Assembly (NCBI GenBank): GCA_036898135.1
Contig: CM072521.1
Span: 68,180,916 to 68,244,915 of the forward strand
Source: Oncomelania hupensis
Taxonomy: Eukaryota > Mollusca > Gastropoda > Littorinimorpha > Pomatiopsidae
Direction: 5' to 3'
DNA length: 64,000 nt
Position 1 is the first letter of the stretch. Each line of letters begins with the position of its first letter. The notes beneath the pieces are model-generated. The model was not told where the DNA came from, searched no databases, and saw only the letters and a list, made by a program, of their open reading frames with translations. Below are positions 32,801-42,954 of the stretch, one piece after another. The translations under genes were made by a program, and so were the position numbers.

Positions 32801-33069
32801 TAGGCATGATGGATTTCACCCCCCAGCCACCACACAGCAGGCGACCTTGCTCCGCTGAACCTGTCCCGTTCTCCAGAGACGCTCACAGAGCCCCATGGCC
32901 CACCAGAGAAAAGGAGAGTTGTGAGGATGTGGAAGAGGGTGAGGAGGGGTGTGAGGGAGCCAAGATGCGACGTCTTCATGGCAAGTCCCACCCCTTGTCC
33001 CGCCTCCAAGGAGAAAAGGTGTACCCACCCACCATTCAACACCACAGTTCCTTCCACTCCACCATGTGA
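5084..33069 (+). CDS. SSH: Slingshot-family cofilin phosphatase, spliced gene (14 exons seen, N-terminus missing)
   Basis: Slingshot phosphatases remove the inhibitory phosphate from the actin-severing protein cofilin and act on F-actin. The visible exons give, in order: the SSH N-terminal domain ([12 protein letters not shown], then [12 protein letters not shown]), a DEK-C helical domain (exons at 18138 and 18606), the dual-specificity phosphatase domain ([17 protein letters not shown], then general-acid region VRIYDYEES, then P-loop [12 protein letters not shown] with the HCx5R cysteine and arginine), and a long Ser/Pro-rich tail. Exon phases join without a frameshift from 5084 to the TGA at 33067-33069, about 1,495 residues. 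That is long for the family (Drosophila and human SSH1 are about 1,050; human SSH2 about 1,420). Only the first residues, normally on a separate exon, are absent; they may lie left of the window. Family and domain assignment are firm; exon borders rest on splice consensus and homology. Confidence 0.95.
5150..5320. repeat. Threefold duplication over SSH exon a donor
   Basis: AAACTTCCA starts three imperfect copies of about 70 bp (near 5153, 5222 and 5291). The first contains the exon end and its GCGAGT donor, the second GGAGGTGAGT, the third ATGGTCAGT. Confidence 0.85.
5415..5479 (+). CDS. SSH: SSH exon b, [17 protein letters not shown]
   Basis: The acceptor is CTACAG and the donor is GTCAGT. 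The exon encodes the conserved helix [17 protein letters not shown] of the Slingshot N-terminal domain and ends in phase 0. A diverged SINE copy begins about 27 bases downstream. Confidence 0.9.
5506..5690 (+). mobile_element. Diverged SINE copy (family S)
   Basis: GGGATGAGATTATAAAACAA and GGTCTAGTTTGTACACAC, then GCATTCCATC, align with the better copies at 52108 and 62022. It lies about 27 bases after the donor of SSH exon b. Confidence 0.65.
5925..8600 (-). mobile_element. RTE-like LINE, degraded endonuclease-RT pseudogene
   Basis: Reading the minus strand from about 8600 down: end of the endonuclease ([20 protein letters not shown]), the linker (NGDPSVL), RT blocks [52 protein letters not shown], then FKKAFD with stops, the catalytic box as FVDD instead of FADD, and the C-terminal basic region near 5930-6200. 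Stops and frameshifts throughout mean it is dead. It lies antisense in the third visible SSH intron and is interrupted by the LTR-like insert at 7432-7859. Confidence 0.9.
7432..7859 (-). mobile_element. Solo terminal repeat of TRIM-like element, inserted in LINE
   Basis: On the minus strand it begins TGTAGCCGAGCGG and ends TTTCTGCTATA, 428 bp. It is flanked by CAAG on both sides (7428-7431 and 7860-7863). The LINE copy at 1020-1140 shows continuous sequence across the same point. It matches both terminal repeats of the element at 59437-60428 and carries the same open frame starting [13 protein letters not shown]. Confidence 0.85.
8660..8960 (-). pseudogene. BED/U1-type zinc-finger transposase N-terminus fragment
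   Basis: The minus strand reads [20 protein letters not shown], then [20 protein letters not shown]. The C-x2-C ... H-x4-5-H pattern with AHGG is typical of the DNA-binding finger at the start of hAT-like transposases or derived host proteins. No catalytic part follows. Confidence 0.5.
9001..9525. repeat. 86-bp minisatellite, 6 copies
   Basis: The unit starts CACAACACTGAGCAGAGTGG and includes GCTACCTTGGTAAGGGAAGT. Copies are more than 90% alike by eye. Confidence 0.95.
9816..10446 (+). mobile_element. 5'-truncated LINE 3' end with 13-bp target duplication
   Basis: Encodes the C-terminus of a non-LTR element ([16 protein letters not shown], then [20 protein letters not shown]: a zinc-knuckle C-x2-C...H...C). 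The last 40 residues occur twice in diverged form ([10 protein letters not shown]...GLFYRI and [10 protein letters not shown]...GLFFKT). The 3' UTR ends in a TTGTA repeat. TACACACCTCCAC flanks both sides (9803-9815 and 10447-10459). Confidence 0.9.
10566..10812. repeat. About 60-bp minisatellite, 4 copies
   Basis: Units contain CTGCCTACTCCTAATGCAGT then AACATCAAACAATGACAAAG. Confidence 0.9.
11447..11763 (+). CDS. SSH: SSH exon c, N-terminal domain with a proline-rich insertion
   Basis: The acceptor is TTACAG and the donor GTAAGG. It encodes [35 protein letters not shown] and [18 protein letters not shown], all recognisable Slingshot segments. Between VILGLD and GLVLP lies a stretch of about 45 residues rich in Pro, Thr, Ser and Ala that is much longer than the corresponding vertebrate loop. 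The sequence at the 3' border (GGTGATGG then GTAAGG) is the unit of the 35-bp array that follows. Confidence 0.93.
11764..12665. repeat. 35-bp minisatellite starting at SSH exon c donor, about 25 copies
   Basis: The unit is GTAAGGACCTGTTGATTGAT followed by TTATTGTGGTGATGG. The first base is the first base of the intron, and each unit ends with GGTGATGG as the exon does, so each copy rebuilds a GATGG|GTAAGG donor. Confidence 0.95.
12764..13376 (-). mobile_element. 613-bp retroposon with LINE-shared 3' tail
   Basis: On the minus strand the 3' end reads GCAGTCCGCTGGACCCTATA followed by a TAAAC-type pentamer repeat, resembling the 3' end of the LINE at 9816. The flanks share a 27-bp near-perfect duplication (12737-12763 and 13377-13403; core CTTGAGATGATAAAG, one mismatch). 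A relative lies at 46247-46745. Probably a SINE mobilised by that LINE family. Confidence 0.8.
13435..13635 (+). CDS. SSH: SSH exon d, [12 protein letters not shown] block
   Basis: The acceptor is TTTGCAG and the donor GTAAAC. It encodes [19 protein letters not shown] and [19 protein letters not shown], closely matching the Slingshot block [14 protein letters not shown]. The polypyrimidine tract and upstream sequence were duplicated by a retroposon insertion (12764-13376), leaving a 27-bp repeat about 30 bases before the acceptor. Confidence 0.93.
13719..13830. repeat. About 55-bp duplication, 2 copies
   Basis: GGATTGGAACATAACCTGAA followed by GTCATTGAAGTCAA occurs twice about 80 bases into an SSH intron. 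Confidence 0.8.
13900..15600. repeat. AAGGTCA-rich dispersed repeat, split by a hAT element
   Basis: Sequence before 14148 and after 15060 reads as one unit once the insert is removed. The right part (15093-15600) holds about ten AAGGTCA heptamers on the plus strand, four of them TCAAGGTCA. Such AAGGTCA-rich repeats are, to my knowledge, common in mollusc genomes. Confidence 0.6.
14148..15060 (+). mobile_element. Non-autonomous hAT element with BED-finger pseudogene
   Basis: The 913-bp element has CAGGGTTC at each end in inverted orientation and an exact 8-bp target duplication, ATGAGACC, at 14140-14147 and 15061-15068; both are hAT hallmarks. Both ends carry direct CCTTGAAAA subterminal repeats. 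It contains a frame from ATG 14521 ([20 protein letters not shown]) with one TGA, probably an old Trp codon, continuing [20 protein letters not shown] and [13 protein letters not shown], a BED/U1-type finger. No DDE domain remains. Confidence 0.88.
15693..15750. repeat. (TAA)n microsatellite
   Basis: About 18 TAA units. Confidence 0.97.
16277..16336 (+). CDS. SSH: SSH exon e, [10 protein letters not shown] linker
   Basis: This 60-bp exon has a TTCTCAG acceptor and a GTAAGT donor. It encodes [20 protein letters not shown] and corresponds to the WNAMQDVQ segment that links the N-terminal domain to DEK-C in known Slingshots. Phases match both neighbours. Confidence 0.85.
16454..17337. mobile_element. 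DNA element with 18-bp terminal inverted repeats
   Basis: The ends are perfect inverted copies of CAGAGCTGCCAACCCCTA. GTAATG flanks both sides (16448-16453 and 17338-17343), a 6-bp target duplication. The 884-bp body contains a GA microsatellite and no transposase frame, so it is non-autonomous. TIRs are certain; the superfamily is not. Confidence 0.85.
16697..16790. repeat. (GA)n microsatellite
   Basis: Nearly pure GA dinucleotides inside the 18-bp-TIR element. Confidence 0.97.
18138..18225 (+). CDS. SSH: SSH exon f, start of DEK-C domain
   Basis: The acceptor is TTTCAG and the donor GTAAGT. It encodes [20 protein letters not shown] and DLDEATSRS, the first half of the DEK-C helical module that precedes the catalytic domain. 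It ends in phase 0. Confidence 0.9.
18606..18781 (+). CDS. SSH: SSH exon g, DEK-C end and start of phosphatase domain
   Basis: The acceptor is TTTACAG and the donor GTCAGT. It encodes [39 protein letters not shown] and [13 protein letters not shown] is diagnostic of Slingshot catalytic domains. The last bases before the acceptor contain a short direct repeat of TTCATTGGTCATGTG. Confidence 0.95.
19283..19429 (+). CDS. SSH: SSH exon h, phosphatase core with general-acid region
   Basis: The acceptor is GTGCAG and the donor GTGATT. It encodes [19 protein letters not shown] and [19 protein letters not shown], then TYKFINKAR. The Asp in RIYDYEES lies where DSP general acids sit. The donor sequence GTGATTGGAG recurs three times in the following 130 bases. 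Confidence 0.95.
19430..19563. repeat. 47-bp repeat from SSH exon h donor, 3 copies
   Basis: GTGATTGGAGCTACCCACAC begins at the first intron base and recurs with changes at about 19477 and 19525, each preceded by a purine-poor TTG or TCG rather than the exon's AAG. Confidence 0.88.
19977..20037 (+). CDS. SSH: SSH exon i, catalytic P-loop
   Basis: This 61-bp exon has a TTTCAG acceptor and a GTACGT donor. It encodes [20 protein letters not shown], with catalytic Cys and Arg intact (HCKMGVSR). It ends in phase 0 and is followed by a CT-rich minisatellite and a LINE. Confidence 0.96.
20098..20960. repeat. CT-rich minisatellite with GTCATGTGCT spacer
   Basis: Dozens of short units of form CTGTCATGTGCT(C/T)CCTCTC with variable CT length, about 60 bases after the P-loop exon donor. 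The long leucine/serine frames here are artefacts. Confidence 0.97.
20985..22740 (+). mobile_element. CR1/Rex-like LINE reverse-transcriptase pseudogene
   Basis: Encodes RT N-terminal sequence ([20 protein letters not shown]), then [13 protein letters not shown], and a degraded [16 protein letters not shown] box; YADD is not intact. The 3' part has many stops. It lies in sense orientation in the intron between the P-loop exon and exon j. A 57-bp coding unit is repeated five times within it. Confidence 0.85.
21171..21464. repeat. 57-bp in-frame tandem repeat in the LINE, 5 copies
   Basis: Each unit encodes the 19 residues [19 protein letters not shown] with minor changes. The unit is a multiple of three, so the frame stays open. 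Confidence 0.93.
22951..23090 (+). CDS. SSH: SSH exon j, end of phosphatase domain
   Basis: The acceptor is GTTGCAG and the donor GTTAGT. It encodes [37 protein letters not shown] and HTYEGILNA, the C-terminal helices of the DSP fold. About 32 bases of the exon's 3' end plus the donor are repeated about nine times in the following intron. Confidence 0.95.
23091..23590. repeat. 53-bp repeat of SSH exon j end plus donor, 9-10 copies
   Basis: The unit GTTAGTGACTGTGACAATCT is followed by CTGCACACCTATGAAGGCAT and CTCAATGCAAG. The last 32 bases of each unit copy the end of the coding exon, so each rebuilds AATGCAAG|GTTAGTGAC. Confidence 0.95.
23685..23860 (+). CDS. SSH: SSH exon k, RSKSEP motif
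   Basis: The acceptor is TTACAG and the donor GTAAGT. It encodes [20 protein letters not shown] and a short acidic tail ending in EEDIEL. RSKSEP fits the mode-1 14-3-3 motif RSxSxP. Slingshots are known to be inhibited by 14-3-3 binding to phosphoserines, so a regulatory role is plausible, though inferred. Confidence 0.88.
23927..24790. repeat. 36-bp minisatellite with donor-like AGGTAAGTCAG, about 24 copies
   Basis: The unit is GTAAGTCAGTAGGGAGCTAA followed by GTATATAGAAGTTTAG. It starts 66 bases after the donor of SSH exon k (GTAAGTTGAT). The long minus-strand frame with [12 protein letters not shown] repeats is an artefact of a unit length divisible by three. Confidence 0.96.
24880..24918. 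repeat. (ATTC)n microsatellite
   Basis: About nine ATTC units. Confidence 0.95.
24919..27004. other. SSH intron, mostly unremarkable
   Basis: Non-coding. The part 25060-25700 is AT-rich with CTTATATAG boxes and could be an old LTR, but I found no paired ends. A possible alternative exon starts after an acceptor at about 26637 (see findings). Confidence 0.4.
27005..27908 (+). CDS. SSH: SSH exon l, tail with two GTV-type repeats
   Basis: The acceptor is TTTTGCAG and the donor GTGAGT. About 300 residues of acidic, Ser/Pro-rich sequence with two related motifs: [15 protein letters not shown] near the middle and [20 protein letters not shown] at the end. No enzyme domain is present. The reading frame joins exon k as [11 protein letters not shown]. 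Confidence 0.88.
28465..28820 (+). CDS. SSH: SSH exon m, third GTV-type repeat begins
   Basis: The acceptor is CCTGCAG; the donor GTTTGA is weak. It encodes [20 protein letters not shown] and ends with [13 protein letters not shown]. Joining to exon n restores [14 protein letters not shown], mirroring [14 protein letters not shown] in exon l, which supports the weak donor. Reading through the donor would add only a few residues (GLIF) before a stop. Confidence 0.83.
29240..29630. repeat. CA-flanked element with telomere-like core, copy 1
   Basis: A CA tract, then CCCTAACCCTAACCCTTAAC around 29461-29520, then TGTTTTGACATCAAAATAAC and another CA tract. The order matches the copy at 58320-58630. 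Confidence 0.7.
29790..29965 (-). mobile_element. LINE C-terminal fragment
   Basis: The minus strand reads [20 protein letters not shown] and then [17 protein letters not shown], a motif typical of the extreme C-terminus of CR1/L2-like elements in marine invertebrates. Confidence 0.55.
30165..30768. repeat. 63-bp minisatellite, about 10 copies
   Basis: The unit contains AGTGTTTGGTCAGTCAGCAG and CTACACTCATCAATATTATT. Copies vary by a TCAG duplication. Confidence 0.95.
31364..33069 (+). CDS. SSH: SSH terminal exon n
   Basis: The acceptor is GTGTGCAG. It encodes about 568 residues of low-complexity, serine-rich tail and stops with TGA at 33067-33069. Notable points: three 15-residue repeats [15 protein letters not shown] around 32191-32310; related segments [11 protein letters not shown] and [11 protein letters not shown]; and RSRSEP, a second RSxSxP 14-3-3-type motif near 32530. 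Codon use and length are compatible with a real coding exon: no stop occurs in 1.7 kb despite high GC. Confidence 0.88.
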
Positions 33070-36000
33070 CTAGTAGCCAGCAGCGGCAGTACTTGCTGTA
33101 TTGACAATAGCCATGTAGTGGCTACAATAAATGGACAAGCTGACATTGCATGAACTACCAACCAGTAGAGGCAGAACTGCTGCTGTTGTTGGCTCCTATA
33201 GTCACTGCATCCTCTTTCAGCCATTGATACAGATTTTTGGTTTGCAACAGATTGCACGAATGTGGGGGCACAAGGAAATCAGTAAGACACTGCACCTGTA
33301 GAATCACTACCACTGAAAATGTAGTCTGACCGATAAAATACAAAAGCCAGCTGCCAAGTGTCTAGCATGGGACCCAAGCGTTGGGTGGGGTAAACAGATG
33401 GATTAAGCAACTTTTGAATAATATGCTTTTAATGCAGGAAATACAATACCTGTCAGGTGAACTTCAATTTTAATGCTGCACAGTAATGGTGCCTGGAAGG
33501 AATAATGTTTGAAAACAAGAAGTACAATTATAAGTGGCATGTAGATCTATGTTAATTAGTTTTTGGCATTGTTAAATGGCTGTTACACTAAACAAACAGA
33601 ATGATATCTCAATTGAATACATGAGTAAGCATGTTTTCATGTGATTTAACAACTGTTCTCTCACAAGACCAGTTTTTTTGTAAAGTAAAGCTTTTCTTGC
33701 GGGAGAGACTAAAATTAAATACATGATCATCCAGCGTTCTGTAACAAAACTTTTCCTGTAAAATTAAACAATTTGTATCCCTCTTTTAATAAAATTCTTG
33801 CCAGCAGTCATCTTGTGCAGGGTTTCCCTGTGGGACATTACATTGGTGCAATCTATTTGCTAAACAAATGTCTTGCCTTTGTGCTTGCTTCTTTCCCCCT
33901 CCTTCCCCCCACCCCCACCCCCTGTTTATGGTAGTACAATTTGGTTTGGTGCATCACTGTAGGAGTGTTTCTGTGTGAGCTTTCATTGGTGCATCACTCT
34001 AGGAGTGTTTCTGTGTGAGCTTTCCTAGGCTTGAACACATGAGTGTGTGAGAGTGTGCATGTGCACATGTGTGTTGGGCAGTACTGTGATAATGCTATAG
34101 AAAAAACAATCCTTTTCCTGGCAATACATTGGAAATATATCAACTTGCTAACTTTGCCTGTGAAACAAAAATGTATTTTTTTTAAGAAGTTAATGAAACA
34201 GCATGAAATGTAACAATTTATAAGATATAGTTGCATACTAAAATACTTCCGGTGTGCAGGTATCATTCAAAGCTATTTAATACACAAATTGTAACCATTG
34301 GTAAAAATATAAATAATAATAATAATATTTGATAATACAAAATAGTAATTATTACACTATAATAAAAAAAAAAAAAATTCACTCCACTAAAGAGTTAACA
34401 TTCAACATCTTGTTGACAAAAGCAACATGTTTATTTATTGAAAAGTTTTATTTTGACTATTTCAAAGGCGGATATGCTAATTAAAAAATTTACATTAGCT
34501 CAGCAGGCTTGGAAAATGTCGTTTGGAAAGAACTAGGAAAACCATGATTGTATTATGTTTTTTAGATGATAACCAATTAATCAAATTGTACTGCATGCAG
34601 TTATGATAACCAATCAAATTGTACGTTTTGCTTGTTTTGAAAAATAGATGACTTAAATAAAATTTCAGTAGTTTGTAGTTGCTAGTTTCAGTCATTGAAG
34701 TGTCTGTAATTGTCCGTGTCTTCCTGTCAATACATTTGCTCAGTGGGTGTTTTGTTTTTCTTGTCAATCCAAAGCCATTCACCAGCTTTTATTTCATAGC
34801 CCTGTCTATCACTGCATGAAGATAGTTTTAGTGATACAGTTATGTGAAATAATTATTACTGTCCCAGGTAGATCTGGATGCCCTTTGGTAGTACTAGTAG
34901 ATGTACTTTTGTATATGAATTATTATCATCATACCATTTGTATTTTTTTATTTATTTTAAATTTCATTGATTAAGGAACTAACAGCTAAGGAGACATTTG
35001 AGTCTTGTGAATCTCCTGTTTTATGTATACATTGTATGTTTTAAAATCTATTGGCATTTCAAACATCATGCAGTGTTTCCACTAGGATTGTTTCGGCAGA
35101 TCGGGGTGCATAACTAACTAAATTCACATCCATAGTTTTACAGTACAAGATGAAATACGATTTTGCACATTGAAATCATTGCATTGAAATGATTCATTTT
35201 AAAATAAATTCATTACATAGAGATGATTAATTTAAAACTTTACCTACAATGTTTGTTTACTAACAACATTGGGATCGTTGATAGTTGCATTTGAAACAGT
35301 TTTATATGCAGATGTACTGTTTTTGCTGACACCAGGCTATTGATGCAGTGACAGACCGACTGCCAGTCACATTGTACAAACTTTACTGGACAGAACACAA
35401 AAAGTGTTTTGTTTCAACCAGCTTATCATGCATTCATTTGCACACTGTTCAAATTGCTTAAAATGGAATATAATTGAACTAAATATTAATTTTAAAAAAA
35501 TGAATAGATATGCAAATTTATGCAGGGCGGTTGTTGTGTAAAATGTTTGCATGCATGTGTGTGTGTGTGTTCTTCGTGTAAATTCTGTAGAATGTGACAC
35601 GCAATTTTTCAGTGTCCTCATAAATATTCTTCATTGAAATCCTTAGTTAAGGTAACAATGTATGGAGATGTAGAACTCTTGTAAAAGTCTTGTGTTTATT
35701 AGTGAAAGACACTGCAGTTTGCTGCTCATTTTACTGGACTTCCTGCTCTCTACAGCTTATAGTATTATCATTCAGAACTTATTACGTGGTATTCTTTAAT
35801 GACATGTGCATTTAGTACACAATTTGGTTTCTGTCACTAAAAGTTTTCTGTGAAAAACTTTTTAACAAAACAGTTGTTTTTTCTTTGGAAACTCAGGTGG
35901 TTTTGCTGTTGAAGAAACAGGTTCATCAAATGGTTTCAGATACTGAAACAGTTTTTTGTGAAGAAACATTTTGCTGAAACATAGTTATTGTGAACAAACA

Positions 36001-37830
36001 TGCATCTAAAGCAGTTTCTTTCAATTTAAGCAACATATTCTTCAATCTAAACTCACAAGCTCAAGTATTTGAAAGCATTCCCCCCTTTTTTCCCTTCTGA
36101 TTACAGCTGCATATATTATGATTTTATATTCTCCACACCTCTTCCGTTTATTGTTTTTGAATATTTGTTTCTGGAATGTGATTTACCATTTGAAATGAAA
36201 CATGTGTCATCCAAATGCTACATATTATAATGTTTGTGAGCTTTGTTCATGAAGTGTTGACAGTTGTGTGGTACTTTTTAGTGTCAGCTTATGGCCCTAT
36301 GTGTTCATTCATGGAACTAATTTTGCGCTGTGTCAGTAATATGCTTCTGTGCCTTCTGTGGTCCTGAGTTTTATTTCTATCGGCAATCAGTACCAAAAAA
36401 TTTAATTTTAATTTACAACAGCAACAAGGAGTATCATACAATTGCAAAGAGCATAATATTTTTTCTGTTGTTTAATTATACTGAAGCAAATGTTCAAGAA
36501 AGAAAGTGAAGCAACAAATTATTTTTTCATCTTTGTCATGCTTTCATTTCTGGGGTTACATAGCATAGCATAGAATAGCACAACATATATAGGCTAGAAG
36601 ACTTTAGATTTCTCAAGTTGTCATTTGTTAACGTTATGACCTATTGTTTGTGTATATTTTCATTACGGTATAACATTGGAACGAATTAACTTTGGCAGTT
36701 AAATTTTGATATGGGGACAAACTTTTGAATGATGTGTAAGTTTTGACAAAGCTGAAGCTGTTGCTTTGTTAGGAATACACAGACTTTAAAAGTAAGGTTG
36801 ATACTTACCATATGGAAATAATTGAGTTTGGCTACTACTGATAATCTTAATTACGTTCACAATTAATTTACTACTTTGCTTAATGAATGATTACATTTAT
36901 TTCATTATTAATGGAGCATGATTTGTTTTTACAACGTATGCACTGTTGCCACCAATTTCCCCAAATGTATACTGTTTGAATAAGTTTTTTTGTAAAAGCA
37001 TCTGTAGTGTAGTGCTTGCTCTTGTTTTTTTAACAAGAATTGAACGAGATTATTTAAGATTTTAATTTTTGCACAGAGACGTTGATTTGAGCGAGAATGT
37101 ATTAAATTACTGAGTGCTAACAATCTGCAGTGTTGATAGTTTGTGCAAAGTGTTGATAGTTTGTGCAAAGTGTTGATAGTTTGTGCAAAGTGTTGATAGT
37201 TTGTGCAATTCCAGTTCATAATCTGCATCTGTTTCACGCATTTTTTATTTTATTTTTTGGTTTCATTCTGATTGATGACCTTGCAAAATTTGATAATCAT
37301 TTTCTTAATGCAAAGACTTAGTTTAATTGATTAATTCATGATTTATTTTGATTGGGCAGACTTTTTGTACAACAACAACAGCAGCAACCAATGGAATGGG
37401 TGCTATATTTGACATGTTATTCATTTGACTTTATATGATTCATTTATTTTGGTATGTAAATAGTGATGAGACATGAACAGTCATTGATAACACTATTTAA
37501 CAGTAAGCCCTCCTTCTTCCTCTTCTATCATCACTCCCCGTGGTCAATAATAGCCTGCAACTACATTTTGTAACTTCACCACAGCACTGTGCCATGAGTA
37601 ACAGCAATTGTAATATTTTCATTTTTGATATCACTAACATTTATTAGATGATCACATTTTGCACACACAATTACAGATCTGCTGTAGCAATTTGTCATGG
37701 TCTAAGCACCCATTGTTATTGTCTGTATAACAACGCGCAAGCAATTTTGTGCCTTAGATGGTGGTGTAGTTTTCTTTGGTGTAGTTTTCTTTCTTTAAGT
37801 TCATGGCTCCCACAGTTTTAAATTAGCTGG
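33070..37830. other. Gene-poor stretch after SSH
   Basis: AT-rich, no exon-like sequence on either strand. The first few hundred bases are probably SSH 3' UTR. Small tandem duplications: a 40-bp pair at 33947-34025 and four AGTGTTGATAGTTTGTGCA units at 37131-37208. Confidence 0.55.
33126..33131 (+). terminator. Candidate poly(A) signal of SSH
   Basis: AATAAA lies 57 bases after the stop codon. A second AATAAA is at 33788-33793, so the 3' UTR could be short or about 0.7 kb. Which one is used cannot be told from sequence. Confidence 0.4.
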
Positions 37831-37832
37831 TC

Positions 37833-39639
<1,807 letters not shown>

Positions 39640-39640
<1 letters not shown>

Positions 39641-40600
39641 TAACCTGTCCACTTACTTTCTTCTGCCCCTCCTGACACTGACCCTGCTTCTTTCTTTCCT
39701 ACTATTCTCAGCCGTCTCCTTACAGTTTTCCTCAGGGGTCAGTCCTAGGCCCTGTTCTATTCACCCTTTGCACATCTCCTTTGTCTCAGATCATCCAAAA
39801 CCATGACACTTTCCACCATTTCTACGCAGATGATAAACAGCTAAAAAAAAACCAGTGATATTCCTCAAAACTTTCCATCTATTCTGACCAAAACTTCTGA
39901 CTGCTTTAAAAGCATTTCTAACTGGATGACTGCCAACAAGCTCCAGCTCAATGCTAACAAAACTGAAGTTATGCTCACTCAGCTGCCCGTCTGGTTTTCA
40001 AAAGAAAAATCTGATTATATCACACCACTCCTACATTCTCTCCACTGACTTCCTGTATCTCAGAGAATTACCTACAAAATCTGTACACTCTGTCCATGTA
40101 TTAGCACCTTCCTACATCACCCAGAATATTCATTTCTACAAGCTATCTCTTTGCAGCTCTCCGAACAAAGCCACTTTCAAAGGCCAACTTAAAAACTAGT
40201 CTCTTCCTTTAAAATGTCTGATCTCATCTCCCATCACCAGCATCATTCCTTCTTTTGTGATTCAGACCGCCGCCGTCACACCGCCCGCCCCCAGCCCCCT
40301 CACTCCTTAGCTGCTCTCCTCCTCCCCCTCCTTCTCCCTCCCTCGTCTTTTATATTTAAGTTGTAAATATTCTTTTTCATGTTTGTATTATGTCTTTGTA
40401 TTATTTATTAGTGACTTGTGTTTGTTTCACTTCGAGCTTCGTTTCGTATGCATTTCGAAGTTAACGTTAAGTATAAATGCATGAGAACAGATCTTTTATG
40501 CGGATCAGGGGTGAGTCCTCTTTCAGCGAAGTTGTGGCCTTAATTTTGTGGTCCTGATTCGGCTCTTTGCAGTCCACTGGACCCTGTAAGCAATGAATGA
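39640..40600 (+). mobile_element. CR1-like LINE, 3' part, pseudogene
   Basis: Frameshifted RT sequence: a box equivalent to GSVLGPVLFTLCTSPLSQII, then HHFYADD and NWMTANKLQLNANKTEVML. The 3' end reads GGTCCTGATTCGGCTCTTTG then CAGTCCACTGGACCCTGTAA with an AATG tail, the same tail as the retroposons at 12764 and 46247. The same family recurs inverted at 63650-64000. Confidence 0.8.
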
Positions 40601-41637
40601 CTACCTAAATGTTTGCCCGCTTTCTCTTTCTTTATACCGGTTCAGAGCTCGGGATCAGTGTATGGTTTCAACAGGCATTAGTGCGTATGCACACCAGAGA
40701 GATATAAGAACTATACAGAGATATAGAGAGCAAGAGAGGGAGAGACACACAAACAAACGAGAGAGAGAGAGTGTGTCTTCACGTTGACATATTTATGTTG
40801 AGGTCTGCAGTCGTGGACTAGGAAAACCCCGGAAGAAATCAATTTTTTTAAATGTTTAGAAAAAGAACTACTTCACATTAATATGAGAACGTTTTTTGAT
40901 GAAAGTACTTGACGTCTATGTATTACTCTCAATCATTGTGATTTACTTATTTCTCTCAGATTTACTTGTATTGAAGTCGGTTTCACTCGGTTTCGGTATT
41001 TCAACCCGGTTTCGGTAATTCTGCCTATACTGAATAGTCCATTAAAAAAGTACGGAAAGGATCTATTTCGTTAGGGTTGGGGTTTTGGTCAGCTAATCCT
41101 TGCCTAACCTAACGTAAAAAGTAAAATGTAATCTTGGCTCTGATCCTAACCCCAACCATATTTACACTCACCTGACAGTTGTGGCCCCATTTATTTTTTT
41201 TATTTTTTTTAACTTCGACACGCTTTATACGTTATTAATAATTTTCATCACAATCCATTTGCATATGAATTAAAAAAAATGTTAATGACAATCTGTAATC
41301 TTTTAACTATAAAACGGCAAAGCGACAAACAGCCAGGTCAGAACGTGAATTTAACTTGCTGTCAACATCGATCAGCACAGTACAATTTTGATGCGCTAAC
41401 CTTGAATATAGAATGCAGCATGACGACGAGATGAGACGTGCAGCTAGTTGAAAAGAAATTCACGTCAGGATGAAAGGTAAAAAGGTCCATTTCGATTGTC
41501 GTCTGCATTTCTCGTCAAGTTCAATGAGTTACTTCCCTGTTTGCGTGATGACTATGCACAATGATCTAGACTACTAAACGTTTAGACCCTTATGACTAGC
41601 ATTTCTTTTGTTTTGCCAATTATTATGTCAACGTTGG
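40601..41637. other. Non-coding stretch, nothing recognised
   Basis: Short GA-rich patch at 40725-40770; otherwise nothing identifiable. Confidence 0.45.
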
Positions 41638-41745
41638 TGTGTGTGTGTGTGTGTGTAGGTGTGTGTGTGTGTGTGCGTGTGTGTGTACTTGTTTACACGG
41701 CGTTATTTGGACAAACCAGTTGACACTTACATAACTTGTTTTGCC
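41638..41745. repeat. GT-flanked element, partial copy 2
   Basis: A GT tract followed by ACTTGTTTACACGGCGTTAT and TTGGACAAACCAGTTGACAC. About 105 bases are nearly identical to 42366-42480, without the telomere-like core. Confidence 0.8.
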
Positions 41746-42365
41746 GCTATGCCTCCTCATGAACGATGCTGGCTTTAGAACAAAAGTCATTGTGCTGGTG
41801 ATAGGCTCACTAGGGTCTGTTCATAGGCGTGTAGTGCCAGGCCTACGCCTATTGGGACTATCAAAGGGACAGAGTAAAGGGCTGGCCAAATACCTCAGTA
41901 TGTCAGTGATGATTGGGTCAAGGAGGGTGTGGGCTCGAAGGAATTTCATGTGTCAGAGGCAATAAACAACCAGATCAATATAAAGAGGATTGGATTAATG
42001 TGACAGCAACGTGAAATTTATAAGTACTTAAAAAAATAATAATACAAAAATAAAACCAACACACGTATACTGACTCTCTGCTGTATGTGTGATGAGGATG
42101 GGATAAGAATATTGTATTTATTATTGTATTTGTTTATTTGTGTTGTATGTATGTGTGTGAGTAGGTAGGAAAGGGTGGGTTTAGGTGGGTGGGTAGGTAT
42201 GTGTGTGTTTGTTGTGTTTCTCCATGTTTTGGTATGGGCTATGAGGTCTGTGCTCCGCGCTGTTGCCGTGGTGTTCGGAGATGTCCTGATGGTTGCTGCC
42301 CAGTGATGTATTTGCTATTGTATTGTTTGAATCACGCATTGCACTTCTGTTCTTTGTACGGATTT

Positions 42366-42570
42366 GGCAATAAAGTACTAAAAATGTGTGTGTAGGTGTG
42401 TGTGTGTGCGTGTGTGTGTACTTGTTTACACGGCGTTATTTGGACAAACCAGTTGACACCTACATAACTTGTTTTGACAGCCCTCGTTACTTGTTTTGAC
42501 GTCAAACCAATGATCCTTTAGGGTTAGGGCTGTGTTAGGGTTAGGGTTAGGGGTAAAGGAATGATAAAAT
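42366..42570. repeat. GT-flanked element with telomere-like core, copy 3
   Basis: Same head as copy 2, continued by TTGACGTCAAACCAATGATC and TTAGGGTTAGGGCTGTG with further TTAGGG units. Confidence 0.8.
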
Positions 42571-42842
42571 GGCGTTGCTAAACCAACCACTAAAGTGTGA
42601 ATTTTCCAGCTCGTTTCTGACCGAGTGATTTCCCCTGTTTTAACGGTACATCAGTACCAAAGCCCTGTGATCTTTGACCCTATTTCTGAATGAACCACAT
42701 TGCTTAAAGAATGGTGTGCGGGTTAGGGCAGGGTCTGTTTTAACAACCCGAAATGGAAACAACTCTCCGAGCAATTGCTTGTGTGTCTTCTGTCTTTCAA
42801 CGGCTTTGGTAGAGGCTGTTTTTAGTTCAAGTACACTCTCAT

Positions 42843-42920
42843 GGCTGCCCACAGAGCTGCATGCCAGACTCGGTCAAACGCTTTCTTGAAATCTACAAAC
42901 ACATGATATATGTGTTGTTG
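42843..42920 (-). mobile_element. RTE-like LINE fragment
   Basis: The minus strand encodes HVFVDFKKAFDRVWHAALWA, the RT motif with catalytic Asp, and matches the same region of the LINE at 5925-8600 but without its stops. Confidence 0.8.
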
Positions 42921-42954
42921 GTCCTGTAGTTATTTGTAGTTGGCCAGCCGCTGC